A stretch of DNA of 64,000 nucleotides from Bacteroidota bacterium. GTDB lineage: Bacteria; Bacteroidota; Bacteroidia; Chitinophagales; Chitinophagaceae. The position numbers were made by a program, and so were the translations under genes. Numbering within the stretch: position 1 is the stretch's first letter; every line of letters starts with the position of its first letter. Of this stretch, positions 19,112 through 30,188 are shown piece after piece. Where the stretch lies: NCBI GenBank assembly GCA_013288945.1, contig JABDAZ010000001.1, positions 1 to 64,000 of the forward strand. The letters are read 5' to 3'. Below the pieces are notes generated by a model, which was not told the DNA's origin, searched no databases, and worked only from the letters and a program-made list of their open reading frames with translations.

Positions 19112-22057
19112 ATGAGAAAGTTATTTTTATTAATAGCTGCATGCTTATGCACCATGCTGCCGGCCTCACTTTTTGCACAGAACAAAACAATAACGGGAAA
19201 AATTATTGATGCCAAAGGCGCGCCCGTTGTGAATGCAAGTATTATCGTAAAACAAACAACACAGGGAACTACAACTGATGCAGAAGGAAAATTTAAATTA
19301 TCAGTTTCAGGTAATGCAACTTTATTAATAAGCTCTGCAGGTTTTTCATCACGCACAATAAAAATTGACGCAACAATAAGTGATTTGCAAATAAAATTAG
19401 ATGAAGATGTAGCGCGTTTGGATGAAGTTGTTGTAACAGGATTATCAACAACAGTAAAAAGAAAAAACCTCGCAAACGCAGTGGCAACAATATCTTCCAA
19501 AGAACTGGATGGCGTTGCACCGGCACAAACTTTTGATGGCGCACTGGAAGGAAAAATTTCCGGCGCATATATTAATGCAAATTCCGGCGCGCCGGGTGGT
19601 GGCATTTCTGTAAAGCTGCGCGGGGTAACTTCTGTATATGGCAACACACAACCATTATATATTCTCGATGGCGTTTATGTAGATAATACGGCAACATCAG
19701 CTGGCTTGAATGCTATAACTGGCGCGGCTTCCGGCGGTTCGCCAACATCATCGCAGGATAATCCTTCCAGCAGAATTGCAGATTTACGTGCAGAAGATAT
19801 TGAGAACATTGAAATTTTAAAAGGCGCTTCCGCTGCAGCAATTTATGGTTCAAAAGCTGCCGCTGGTGTTGTGATCATTACGACCAAAAGAGGCAAGCAA
19901 GGCAAAACACAAATAGCTGTTTCGCAGGATTTGGGTTTTATTAAAGCAAGAAAATTATTAGGTGTAAGAACGTTTACTGCTGAACGCGCAGCAAGCTTAT
20001 CAAGCGATAGTGCTACCAGCGCGGGTTTGAGCGCACAATTTTTAGCAGCGCAATCCAAAGGGCAAATTTATGATTATGAAAAAGAAGTGTATGGCAACAC
20101 AGGTTTTGCAAGAAACACAGTTGTAAGCGTGAGCGGAGGAAATGAAAAAACAACTTTCTTTTTTTCTGCTGCGCAAAAAGATGAAGGCGGGATTGTAAAA
20201 AATACAGGTTATAGAAACAGCAGCTTTCGTTTAAATCTTGATCATAAAATTACTGATAATATAAAAATTGGAATCAGTACAAACTATATCAATTCTTCTG
20301 CAGACAGAGGATTAACAGGCAACGATAATGCAGGAGTTTCACTTGGTATTGCACTTTCATCAACTCCATCATTTGCACAATTGCACCCGGATGCATTGGG
20401 AAATTTTCCGAATAATCCGTTTGCAGCATCCAACCCTTTACAAACAATTGCATTAATGCAAAACAATGAATCAACCAACCGGTTTATAACAGGTTTAAGT
20501 GTTGATGCAACTTTGCAAAAAAGCAGCACAAGCGTTACAAAATTTATAGCACGTGGTGGTTTTGATTTTTATAATCTTGTTACCACCGCATTATTTCCAA
20601 GCACCTTACAATTTCAGGCTGTTAATAAAGGCACGTCCATACAGGGTTTCACGCGCAACCTTGATGTGAATTATATTGCTTCGCTTGTTAATACTTTTTC
20701 GCCAACGCATAATTTGTCGTTTACAACTTCTGCAGGATTAACGCAGGAAAATGGCGATTATAATAATTTATTAAACGTGGCAACGCAGGTTATTGCAGGC
20801 CAATCGAACGTGAATGAAGCTGCTGCTTTGAATGCGACACAGTTCAGATCTAAATATCAGAACAATGGAATTTTTGTGCAGGAAGAAGCAAGCATTGTTG
20901 ATGCAATTACTTTAACTGGTGGCGTTCGTTTTGATCGCTCATCAAACAATGGCGATGTAGGAAAATATTATACTTACCCAAAAGCCGGCATCTCCTGGAA
21001 TTTAACGCGCATGGGTATTATTAAAGATGGTTTGTTTGATAATGTGAAGTTGCGTACAGCATTCGGGCAAGCAACAAACGTTCCTGCATACGGAAGTAAA
21101 TTTACATCGCTTGTTGCATCCAACATTGGTGGCAACACAGGTGTGATTGTTGGAACACAGGAAGGCGAACCAAATATCAAACCAGAAAGACAAACAGAAT
21201 TTGAAACTGGTATCGATTTCAGTTTGCTAAAAGGCAAACTCAGTTTTGAACTGACTTATTATAATAAAGACATTTTTGATTTCTTAATGCTGAGTAATCC
21301 GCCTGCTTCATCTGGTTTTTCAAGCAGTTGGGCAAATGCCGGCAATCTCCGCAACCGCGGTGTGGAACTGGGTTTGAACGCTCGCCCAATTTCTTCAAGA
21401 AACATTACGTGGAATACTTCAGTAAACTTTTGGTTAAACAGATCACTTGTTACCAAACTTACTATTCCATCTGTTCCGCAAGGTTCATTTGGTTATGTAC
21501 TTGGTTCATTTCAAATTCAGCAAGGCGCATCTGCAACACAAATTTTGGGTTTGAACGGACAAGGCGTTGGCAAACTTGGCGATGCTGAACCAACGTTTCA
21601 AATGAATACTTATAATGAAATTACTTTCTTCAATAAATTAAGTTTACGTTTTTTAATTCATTGGAAAAAAGGTGGCGACAATGTAAACCTCACCAATCTT
21701 GAAAATGATTTTGGCGGAACAAGTGCCGATTTTGATAAGGTTACAAACAAAGCTGGTTTGCCAGATGGCATTTACCGCATTTCACAGATAGGAACCAATG
21801 CACAAATGTTTGTGCAGGATGCAAGTTATTTGCGCCTTCGCGAAGTTGGTTTGTATTATACTTTTAATAAAATACCGGTTAAGTTTATTAAAGATGTACG
21901 CGTCGGCGTGTCGCTAAATAATTTTGTTACCATCACAAAATATAAGGGTTATGATCCTGAAGTATCAAATTTCGGAACAGGCTTTTCAACGGGTGTAGAT
22001 GTTGATCCATATCCTGCAACCAAGCGCGGTGATTTTCATATTTCAGTTGATTTCTAA
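19112..22057 (+). CDS. SusC/RagA family TonB-linked outer membrane protein
   Basis: Signal peptide, CarboxypepD_reg-like N-terminus, plug motifs (VVVTGLS, ILDGVYVD, ILKGASAAAIYGSKAAAGVVIITTKRG), long beta-barrel. Confidence 0.95.
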   Translation: MRKLFLLIAACLCTMLPASLFAQNKTITGKIIDAKGAPVVNASIIVKQTTQGTTTDAEGKFKLSVSGNATLLISSAGFSSRTIKIDATISDLQIKLDEDVARLDEVVVTGLSTTVKRKNLANAVATISSKELDGVAPAQTFDGALEGKISGAYINANSGAPGGGISVKLRGVTSVYGNTQPLYILDGVYVDNTATSAGLNAITGAASGGSPTSSQDNPSSRIADLRAEDIENIEILKGASAAAIYGSKAAAGVVIITTKRGKQGKTQIAVSQDLGFIKARKLLGVRTFTAERAASLSSDSATSAGLSAQFLAAQSKGQIYDYEKEVYGNTGFARNTVVSVSGGNEKTTFFFSAAQKDEGGIVKNTGYRNSSFRLNLDHKITDNIKIGISTNYINSSADRGLTGNDNAGVSLGIALSSTPSFAQLHPDALGNFPNNPFAASNPLQTIALMQNNESTNRFITGLSVDATLQKSSTSVTKFIARGGFDFYNLVTTALFPSTLQFQAVNKGTSIQGFTRNLDVNYIASLVNTFSPTHNLSFTTSAGLTQENGDYNNLLNVATQVIAGQSNVNEAAALNATQFRSKYQNNGIFVQEEASIVDAITLTGGVRFDRSSNNGDVGKYYTYPKAGISWNLTRMGIIKDGLFDNVKLRTAFGQATNVPAYGSKFTSLVASNIGGNTGVIVGTQEGEPNIKPERQTEFETGIDFSLLKGKLSFELTYYNKDIFDFLMLSNPPASSGFSSSWANAGNLRNRGVELGLNARPISSRNITWNTSVNFWLNRSLVTKLTIPSVPQGSFGYVLGSFQIQQGASATQILGLNGQGVGKLGDAEPTFQMNTYNEITFFNKLSLRFLIHWKKGGDNVNLTNLENDFGGTSADFDKVTNKAGLPDGIYRISQIGTNAQMFVQDASYLRLREVGLYYTFNKIPVKFIKDVRVGVSLNNFVTITKYKGYDPEVSNFGTGFSTGVDVDPYPATKRGDFHISVDF

Positions 22058-22077
22058 AACTTATAAAATTTCAGTTA

Positions 22078-23378
22078 TGAAAAAAAATATCATTAATAGC
22101 ACGATAATAATAATTATAATTTTCTTTTCTTACTCATGTAAAAAAGATTATGGCAACCTGAACAGCCCGACAGTAGAGGCTTTCCTGAGTAATGCAACTA
22201 CAGCCGAATTAAACAATTTAGTAAGCGGAACAGAATCCGGCATGCGCAACAATATCAATTTTTATTTGGATGATGCAGGAACTTTAGGACGAGAAGGTTA
22301 TCGTTTTTCAAATTCAGAACCAAGATATGTTACTGATTTATTGGGCGCAAACGATGGCACATTAAGCAACAGTAATTTTTATATAACAAGCCCTTGGGCT
22401 GCACGTTACAGCGTTGTAAAAAATTGTAACATACTTATACAGGCTGCAACAAATTCTGCATTAATAACGCCTGCACAAAAAAGCGGTTACATTGGTTTTG
22501 CACAAACCATAAAAGCATACGAGTTATTAATGAACTTAAATTTAACCGATACAAATGGCATACGCATTAATGTTTCAGATCCAAATAATCTTGGCCCGAT
22601 AGTAAACAATACTGATGCATTAACAGCCATTGCTGCGTTGCTGGATTCTGCACAAACACAATTTAATGGAGCGAGCATTGCCTTTACGCTTGCAGGTTTC
22701 AATGGCTTTAATGATGCTGCAGGATTATCGCAGGTGAACCGCGCAATTGCTGCGCGCGTTGCTGTTTACCGCCAACAGTGGGCCGATGCATTAACAGATT
22801 TAAGCGGATCTTTTTTTGGTTTGAACAATGATTTTTATCTCGGCGTTAATCATGTTTTCGGAACAGGTTCCGGCGATCAGTTGAACCCGATGTTCATTCC
22901 GCAAAATCAAAATGGTGAAGTGAGGGTTGCGCATCCAAGTTTTGCAACGGATATTGAAGCAGGCGATGATCGTATTAATAAAGCAACTTTGCGAACTTCA
23001 CCCGCATCGCTGGATGGCTTGTCGAGCAACAGGGATGTTTGGGTTTATACGTCAAGCACCGCTCCAATTCCTATCATCAGAAATGAAGAATTAATATTAA
23101 TTTATGCAGAAGCAAATATTCAAACAAATGATTTGCCTGATGCAGTCATTGCACTAAATATAATAAGGACAAAACACAATTTACCTGCTTACAACGGCGC
23201 AGTTACACAAGCAGCATTAATCACTGAAATGCTTAACCAGCGCAGGTTTTCGCTGTATTATGAAGGCCATCGCTGGATTGATATGCGCAGGTATAATTTG
23301 TTAGGTACATTGCCAATTGACAGAGCCGGTGATGATGTGTGGACAGAATTTCCATTACCAGTTTCTGAGGCGCAGTAG
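22078..23378 (+). CDS. SusD/RagB family lipoprotein
   Basis: Start at 22078 (MKKNIINSTIIIIIIFFSYSCKKDYGNLN) gives a lipobox; RNEELILIYAEA and RRFSLYYEGHRWIDMRRYN. Confidence 0.92.
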
Positions 23379-23438
23379 AAAAATTTTTTAAACTATAAGT
23401 GGTTAGTTTGTAATAAAATATATTCTGATTTTAAAAAC

Positions 23439-23469
23439 AAATGGCCTTTGATTTTTTCAAAGGCCATTT
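23439..23469 (+). terminator. Rho-independent terminator after SusD gene
   Basis: AAATGGCCTTTG-attttttt-CAAAGGCCATTT then T-rich. Confidence 0.8.
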
Positions 23470-23554
23470 ATTTTTCAACATACAAAAGTTAGTTAGCAGG
23501 TTGCAAATTAAAAACGCTGTTTCAATATATTAATAGGTCAACCTATTCCATTTT

Positions 23555-23609
23555 TTCAACTTTATTAATATCAAAAAACATAATGGATTTTGATATTAAT
23601 AAAGTTGAA
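23555..23609. repeat. Perfect 22-bp inverted repeat with 11-nt loop
   Basis: TTCAACTTTATTAATATCAAAA ... TTTTGATATTAATAAAGTTGAA. Confidence 0.9.
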
Positions 23610-23819
23610 TTTTTATGTAAGAACTGTTTAATAATTCTTGAGTTTGTTTTTCCCACCAAGCTTATAACAAGGAATGAAAATCAGTAAAACTGATGTCAAA
23701 GAAGTTTATTACATTTAAAGTCTATCAATTTGGTAGAATAATATTCTCAACCTATTTTTATTATAAGTTATAGAATCTGATTAATTGTATTATTAATAAA
23801 GCCAAAATTTTCAAAGCAA

Positions 23820-25214
23820 ATGAGCACAAACAATGTTGAACCAGAAGTAGCAATAAAGCCTTCACGCTGGCAGGAATTTTGGGTAAAGGAAGATTGGTGG
23901 GCAGTGTGGCTTGGTTTAGGTATAGTAATATTAGCGTATGCCTTTTATCTGACCGGTTCTAGCATTTCCTGGATTGCCGTATCGCCATCTAAATGGTCGA
24001 CATTATCAGAACTTGTCAAACAGTTTTCAAAAAATGGTATTCGATACGTTGCTTTGTTTGTCGCCTTCTTGGTATTATTCACTATTGTGGTTTCATTTAC
24101 CGGGCAAAAACCAAAAGCATTTGTCCAGTCTTTTATTTTTCTATTTATACTTTCTACCATTATCTATACTGCGGGAAACTGGGAACAGGCAAGCCGTTAT
24201 AATCTCGAACCACCTTTGCTGGCGCTTGTTTTGGGACTGATCATTTCAAATGTAATCGGCTTGCCCCGCTGGCTTGATGCTGGTTTCAGGGTTGAGTTTT
24301 ATATTAAGCTTGGTATTATTCTGCTTGGTGCAACTTTACCTTTCACCCTGATTATATGGGCCGGCCCTGTTGCAATATTGCAGGCATCAATCGTTTCGTT
24401 AGTTACTTTTTTTACTATTTTTTTTACAGCCCGTAAACTTGGCCTTGACCATCGGCTTGCTGCAGTACTGGGCGCGGGCGGAGCTGTCTGTGGAGTATCA
24501 GCATCCATTGCTGTTGCAGGAGCTGTTCGTGCAAAAAGAGAATATCCGCCGATTGCCATAAGCCTGGTTGTATTTTGGGCGATTATTTTCATTTTCGCAT
24601 TGCCATTGATTTCACGCGTACTTCACTTGCCAACAGGAGTTGCAGGTGCATGGATTGGAACATCAGAATTTGCAGATGCTGCAGGCCTTGCCGCTGCACA
24701 ATCGTATGGCGGTTATGCCGGTGCGCATTTGGGAATTTCAGGAACTCCTGAACAAGCATTGGCTTCATATACACTTATAAAAGTTATTGGAAGAGATGTC
24801 TGGATCGGAATATGGTCATTTGCACTTGCGTTTATTTCAGTTACCGTATGGGAGCGATCTGAAACTAATTCAAAAGTTCAGGTTGGCCAGATATGGTGGC
24901 GTTTTCCGAAATTTGTAATTGGGTTCCTGATTGCGTCTGTGCTTACAACATTAATAGTTCACGGAAATACACTTGCTGATTATAATAAATTAGTGAAACC
25001 ATCTCTCATTGCACCCATCACATCTCTGCGAACATGGGCATTTACATTTAGTTTTTTAAGCATCGGTCTTACTACCAGGTTTCGTGAATTGGCCAATGCC
25101 GGAATCAAACCTTTTATAGCTTTTACTGCCGGAGTAATTGTAAACATCATTTTGGGATATATTCTTTCAGTAATTGTATTTGGCCATTATTGGTCTTCAC
25201 TTATAACACATTAA
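23820..25214 (+). CDS. YeiH-family putative sulfate exporter
   Basis: LALVLGLIISNVIGLPRWLDAGFRVEFYIKLGIILLGATLPF; AVLGAGGAVCGVSASIAVAGAV; EFADAAGLAAAQSYG. Confidence 0.88.
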   Translation: MSTNNVEPEVAIKPSRWQEFWVKEDWWAVWLGLGIVILAYAFYLTGSSISWIAVSPSKWSTLSELVKQFSKNGIRYVALFVAFLVLFTIVVSFTGQKPKAFVQSFIFLFILSTIIYTAGNWEQASRYNLEPPLLALVLGLIISNVIGLPRWLDAGFRVEFYIKLGIILLGATLPFTLIIWAGPVAILQASIVSLVTFFTIFFTARKLGLDHRLAAVLGAGGAVCGVSASIAVAGAVRAKREYPPIAISLVVFWAIIFIFALPLISRVLHLPTGVAGAWIGTSEFADAAGLAAAQSYGGYAGAHLGISGTPEQALASYTLIKVIGRDVWIGIWSFALAFISVTVWERSETNSKVQVGQIWWRFPKFVIGFLIASVLTTLIVHGNTLADYNKLVKPSLIAPITSLRTWAFTFSFLSIGLTTRFRELANAGIKPFIAFTAGVIVNIILGYILSVIVFGHYWSSLITH

Positions 25215-25217
25215 TGA

Positions 25218-25457
25218 ATGAAAATTTTCAATTCAATTCAATGGAGTAATTCGGATTGTGTAAAGATTTGCCGAAACTGCAAATATTTTAAAAACGATCC
25301 CAACTTTATTGAACAAACATACAACGGGCTCACCACACTCAGTTCAGGATTTGCTTCAGTCAGGCATCAAGATGGTTTATGTAATTATAATCAACTTTAT
25401 CTTTCTGCCTTTGATAGTTGTACTCATTTTGAAATCTGTTCTATTAATGTTGATTAG
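25218..25457 (+). CDS. Small Cys-rich protein immediately downstream of the YeiH-like gene
   Basis: CVKICRNCKYFKNDPNFIE...LSSGFASVRHQDGLCNYNQLYLSAFDSCTHFE; starts 4 bp after the upstream stop. Confidence 0.7.
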   Translation: MKIFNSIQWSNSDCVKICRNCKYFKNDPNFIEQTYNGLTTLSSGFASVRHQDGLCNYNQLYLSAFDSCTHFEICSINVD

Positions 25458-25622
25458 AATAAACTCAGAAGTGTTATTGGTTACCAATAAAAAATTTCAC
25501 AAGCATACTTAATTTAACTGTGTAATTTTTTTGCATAGAGAAAAACGCAGATTTATTTTTTTAGCTAATCTCTTTCGTCTAATATAATTTTCAAAAAGCA
25601 ATCAACTGCTATAACATATAAT

Positions 25623-25659
25623 TTAAAAGCCGTTTTGCAATTTGCAAAACGGCTTTTAA
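25623..25659. terminator. Bidirectional terminator between convergent units
   Basis: TTAAAAGCCGTTTTGCAA-T-TTGCAAAACGGCTTTTAA perfect arms. Confidence 0.8.
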
Positions 25660-25677
25660 GTAAATTAAAAAAAACTA

Positions 25678-27093
25678 TTAATACCCTGGATTTTGTTGTG
25701 TGGCTATATTAGGGTTGGCTTCAATTTCGGCTTGCGGAATTGGTGCAAGTCTTCCATTATCAGGATATGCGATATTGAGCGGCGCCGTTGGAATTGCTCC
25801 GGGATTGGCGCCTCGCACAATTGGAAGGCCAAGCCGGTTCATATCAAAAAAACGATCACCCTCGAAAGCAAGTTCTTTTCTTCTTTCCAATACGATGTCA
25901 TTAATAAGCGCTTGCCCTGCATCTGTATAACCTGCAAAAGAAGGATCTCTATTGGCCATTAATGTGTTTAATAGCGTAAGGGCTGTTGGTTCATCCGCAT
26001 TTTTTGCTGCTGCTTCTGCACCAATAAGATAAACTTCTGCAAGGCGAATAACTTTTGGATTGTCCCTGTCGGAGTTTCCTGCATTTGGATATTTGTTTAC
26101 AATGATAGCCGCAGCGCCACTTTTTGTTGTTGAGTTGGGAATTAGAATTTGTGTCCTTACATCTGTTGCACTATACAAATTGTACAATTGGCTCGAACAA
26201 TAAATATCCTGATAGCCATTATTGTATATACCACCTAAATCATCGAAACCATTATTCGTAAGTACATCTTCATTAATTTCAAACATCACTTCCACAGCGT
26301 CTGATTTTATGCCGGGATCTTGCCAGAAGCCTGCATAATTTGCAGGCGTTACTAAAGTAAACCCACTGTTATTAATAACATCGTTAGCTGTTGTTTCTGC
26401 TTTTTGATAATCACCCATATATAAATACACTTTTGCAAGCAAACCTTCAATCGCATATTTACTTAAAAAAACAGAACTGCTGTAATCCGGAGCTAATGGA
26501 ATTGCTGCAGTTAAATCGCTCACAATTTGATTATAAACAGTGCCAACCGAGCTTCTCGCAGGAAGGTCGAAAGGGCTGTAATGTAAAACCAATGGCACAC
26601 CTAAAGCACTTGAATCTGTAGTATAAGGGCTTGCAAAATACGTTATCAATTTAAAATAACTTAAAGCGCGGATTGCATAAGCCTGTGCTTTCGTTGCATC
26701 CACACCGGTGCCTACAACTTTTGAATCAATAATATTATTAACCCTCAAAATAGCTGTATAAACAGCTGGCCAAATTTCGCCGGGCACAGCGTCTGTTACG
26801 AGAACAGTATATTTATATTGCGGGATGTATCTATTACTGTTTTTTATTTCCACATAAGTATTGTCTGCCATCAAATCACCAATAACCGGAAAGTCGCGGC
26901 CATAATATGAAGTGATTCTCATTTCTGCGTACGCACCATTAAGTGCCGTAACTAAGTCACTTGGCGTTGCGAGCGCTTCGCTGGTAAGAATGGAATCGTT
27001 AGGCGTTTTAGTAGTAAAGCTTTTGCTGCAACCCGTAATAATGAAAGAAGCCGCAAGGCTTGTTATAATAAATTTATTTAGTAGTTTTTTCAT
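25678..27093 (-). CDS. SusD/RagB family lipoprotein
   Basis: Lipobox SFIITGCSKSF; RLAEVYLIGAEAAAKN; ERRKELAFEGDRFFDMNRLG. Confidence 0.95.
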   Translation of the reverse strand: MKKLLNKFIITSLAASFIITGCSKSFTTKTPNDSILTSEALATPSDLVTALNGAYAEMRITSYYGRDFPVIGDLMADNTYVEIKNSNRYIPQYKYTVLVTDAVPGEIWPAVYTAILRVNNIIDSKVVGTGVDATKAQAYAIRALSYFKLITYFASPYTTDSSALGVPLVLHYSPFDLPARSSVGTVYNQIVSDLTAAIPLAPDYSSSVFLSKYAIEGLLAKVYLYMGDYQKAETTANDVINNSGFTLVTPANYAGFWQDPGIKSDAVEVMFEINEDVLTNNGFDDLGGIYNNGYQDIYCSSQLYNLYSATDVRTQILIPNSTTKSGAAAIIVNKYPNAGNSDRDNPKVIRLAEVYLIGAEAAAKNADEPTALTLLNTLMANRDPSFAGYTDAGQALINDIVLERRKELAFEGDRFFDMNRLGLPIVRGANPGAIPTAPLNIAYPDNGRLAPIPQAEIEANPNIATQQNPGY

Positions 27094-27110
27094 TGCTTGA
27101 TTTTTAAAAA

Positions 27111-30100
27111 TTAAAATCCAATTTTGATTCCTCCGGTAATAGATTTTGGAATAAATATATCCAGGTTGGTAGCACTGTAAATACCAGATTCGGGATCGTA
27201 TGGAAGATTTTTATCTGTTGCAAAAGTTAATAAATTAGTTCCGCGCACATAGATTGATATGCTGCTTAAATTTATTTTAGAAAACACAGTTTTGGGCAAT
27301 GAATAACTGAGCTGCACATTTCTTAATCTTATATAATTTCCTTTAAATAAATACCGTGTTGATTGGCCGGTAGAGTTATTATTTCCGCCGTATATAATTT
27401 GCGGGATATCTGTTTTATCACCTGGTTTTTGCCATGCCTGAAGTTCGCGCGTGGTTTGATTATAAGAACCTAAAAAAGATCCTTCGCTTTCATTAATAAA
27501 ACCCCAGGTATCATACAAATAATTTCCAAAGTTGTAATTGAATTGAACGTCGAGTGAAAATCCTTTGTAAGTAAATGAATTGGTAAGAGAGCCGAAAATT
27601 TTTGGCGAAGCTGAATATTTATCGTTCAATACAAAGTTTGCACTGTCGATGCTTCCCGTTAATACTTTGTGGCTTGAATTATCTGTATACCATTGCGGCG
27701 CTCCTGTATTTACATTAACGCCTGCCCATTGCGGAAGATAATAAGTTAGGAAATCATGGCCCACTGTATATTCAAATTCTCCTTGTCCGCTAGGTACTGG
27801 CTGGTTTCTGTAAAGCGCCGTAACTCTGTTTACATTATGGGCAATATTGAATGATATTGACCAATTGAAATCTTTAGTAACAATCGGGCGCAAACCAAGT
27901 GTAAATTCAATGCCTTTGTTTGATAAGCCTCCAACATTTTCTTCCTGCCCGGTAAAACCGCTGGTTAACGAAAGCGGAACATTTAAAAGAAGGCTGGTAG
28001 TTTTTCTTGCGTAATATTCAATAGTTCCGGTAATCCTGTTATTAATAATTCCAAAGTCAACACCTACGTTGAAAATTGTATTTTTTTCCCAGGATAAACT
28101 TGGGTTGCCTACATTATTAGGGCCGCTGCCCGGTTGGCCTGCATAATTATTTCCATAACCATAAGTTGCCAGCGGTGTATAGAAACCAAATCCTTGTTGG
28201 TTACCTGTTTGTCCGTATGAACTTCTTAATTTTAAAAGACTAAAAGTTTTTGATTCTTTCAAAAAGTTTTCTTCATTAATATTCCAGGTGCCGCCTATCG
28301 AATAAAAATTACCATTTTTATGATCGGCACCAAATACAGATGACGCATCCCTGCGGAAACTTCCGCTTAATACATATCTGTCTTTGTAATTAATATCTGC
28401 TATAGAAAATTCAGACGAAGCTGCTGTTGCTCCAGGGAGAACATAAGATGTAGTAGGCGTTGCCGCTGAAGTTAAATATTTTAAAAGCAATGTTTGCGGA
28501 AAACCTTGTGCGCCGGTTTGTAAATTATATGTGTTGTATTCGTTTGCTTCGTAACCTAATTTTAAATCGAAATAAAAGTCTTTATCTCTGTTAAGGTTTT
28601 GGCGGAAATCAAAAAAATTGCTCCAGGTCCAATTATAATTTCTTTTGTAAGCTGAAAATGCACTTCCTGCTGCTGCAGCACTCGCCGCATATCCATCTCC
28701 ATAAAACGGATTTAAATATTGATCTTCAGAAATATCATTGTATTCGCCACCATAATGTGTGGTAAATTTAAGGTTGTTCAAAATTTTATACTCGGCCTGA
28801 AAATTACCTCGCAAGCTAACTTGCCTATAGGTATTATTATTATATGCAGCAATCACAACAGGATTAAATAATCCGCCGTTGGAAGGAAATTCCCCAAGAG
28901 AATCACTACTACCAAACCTAAAACTTCCATCTGTATTATATGGAGTATACCAAGGCAAAAGAAAAAATGCAGCCAGCACAGGGTTAGCAAACGTGCCACC
29001 GTTGAATGGAGTATTTTGTTTGGAATAACCAACATTAATTGATGATGTTATAGTAAGCCTGTCTGTAGCTTTGTGCGTTAGCGACAAGCTGCCATTAAAT
29101 CTTTTGAAACTTGATGCCAGCGTAGTTCCTATCTGGTTGAAATAACCGCCGGAAGCATAAACTTGTGTTTTTTCATTACCGCCGCTAATGCTGATATTAT
29201 ATTGCGACTGGTTTCCTTTTTTCTGAACAACATCATTCCAGTTCGTATTTATCGAAGTATAATTTGGAAGAATGCCAAGCCCTTGACTTGGATCAGTAAT
29301 AATAGCATCAGCACTTGAATTATCAGTAGCATATCCTGCATTTATTAATGACTGCCTCAAAAGCGTTTGGCTTTGAATACTGTTTAATGGCTTATTGCTT
29401 GGGTTATACGCCTGGCTATTTTGCCCAACTTCACCGGAAACAATAATTCTCGTTTTACCAGCTTTTCCTTTTTTTGTAGTTACCAATATAACACCGTTTG
29501 CGCCACGCGATCCGTATATTGCTGTTGAGGCTGCATCTTTTAATACTGTTATAGATTCGATATCATCGGGGTTAAGTGTTGCCAACACATTTGATGTTGT
29601 TGTATTGCTAGAAAAGTCTCCGGTTTTTGCATACATGCCATCAATAACCCAAAGCGGCGAGGCATCTGCAGATATAGAACCAATTCCTCTAATGCGTATA
29701 TCAGTTGCAGAACCAGGCTGCCCTGAAGTTGAACTTACTTGCACGCCGGCGACCGCACCTTGCAAAGTTTTATCAACGGAAGTAAAAGGTTTATCAGCAA
29801 TCTGCGCACCTGAAACGGTAGAAACTGATCCGGTAACATTCGTCTTTTTTTGCTGGCCGTAGGCCACAACTACTACCTCATCCAAACTTTTATTTTTACT
29901 GTCGAGAGAAATAATGCCGAGGTTTGTTTTACCTGTAATATCAATTGTCTTTGCAGTAATATTAACGCCTGAAATAATCAATGAATTTATAGCCGCTGGA
30001 ACTGAGATAATAAAAGCGCCTTCATTATCTGTTGATGTACCTTTGGTATAACCTTTAAATGTGATGGAAGCCCCAAAAACCGGAGCGTTATTAGCATCTT

Positions 30101-30188
30101 TTAATACGCCAGTTATCACACGGTTTTGAGCAAGTACATGCGCGGTAAGCAGGACCAAAAGCCCCGCAGTCATAAGCAGTTTTCTCAT
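27111..30188 (-). CDS. SusC/RagA family TonB-linked outer membrane protein
   Basis: Internal Met at 30188 starts the signal peptide MRKLLMTAGLLVLLTAHVLAQ; plug motifs VVVAYGQQKKTNVTGSVS, VLKDAASTAIYGSRGANGVILVTTKKG. Confidence 0.95.
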   Translation of the reverse strand: MRKLLMTAGLLVLLTAHVLAQNRVITGVLKDANNAPVFGASITFKGYTKGTSTDNEGAFIISVPAAINSLIISGVNITAKTIDITGKTNLGIISLDSKNKSLDEVVVVAYGQQKKTNVTGSVSTVSGAQIADKPFTSVDKTLQGAVAGVQVSSTSGQPGSATDIRIRGIGSISADASPLWVIDGMYAKTGDFSSNTTTSNVLATLNPDDIESITVLKDAASTAIYGSRGANGVILVTTKKGKAGKTRIIVSGEVGQNSQAYNPSNKPLNSIQSQTLLRQSLINAGYATDNSSADAIITDPSQGLGILPNYTSINTNWNDVVQKKGNQSQYNISISGGNEKTQVYASGGYFNQIGTTLASSFKRFNGSLSLTHKATDRLTITSSINVGYSKQNTPFNGGTFANPVLAAFFLLPWYTPYNTDGSFRFGSSDSLGEFPSNGGLFNPVVIAAYNNNTYRQVSLRGNFQAEYKILNNLKFTTHYGGEYNDISEDQYLNPFYGDGYAASAAAAGSAFSAYKRNYNWTWSNFFDFRQNLNRDKDFYFDLKLGYEANEYNTYNLQTGAQGFPQTLLLKYLTSAATPTTSYVLPGATAASSEFSIADINYKDRYVLSGSFRRDASSVFGADHKNGNFYSIGGTWNINEENFLKESKTFSLLKLRSSYGQTGNQQGFGFYTPLATYGYGNNYAGQPGSGPNNVGNPSLSWEKNTIFNVGVDFGIINNRITGTIEYYARKTTSLLLNVPLSLTSGFTGQEENVGGLSNKGIEFTLGLRPIVTKDFNWSISFNIAHNVNRVTALYRNQPVPSGQGEFEYTVGHDFLTYYLPQWAGVNVNTGAPQWYTDNSSHKVLTGSIDSANFVLNDKYSASPKIFGSLTNSFTYKGFSLDVQFNYNFGNYLYDTWGFINESEGSFLGSYNQTTRELQAWQKPGDKTDIPQIIYGGNNNSTGQSTRYLFKGNYIRLRNVQLSYSLPKTVFSKINLSSISIYVRGTNLLTFATDKNLPYDPESGIYSATNLDIFIPKSITGGIKIGF

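Noticed and set aside
21999-22077. ORF-track start at 21999 for SusD
   Set aside because: Overlaps the SusC end in another frame; ATG 22078 begins a lipoprotein signal peptide.
25623-25659. Long perfect palindrome AAAAGCCGTTTTGCAA-T-TTGCAAAACGGCTTTT as a novel element
   Set aside because: Its position between convergent genes with A/T flanks fits an ordinary bidirectional terminator.
29395-29862. 155-aa plus-strand ORF inside the SusC gene
   Set aside because: Antisense shadow ORF of the TonB plug region, no independent support.
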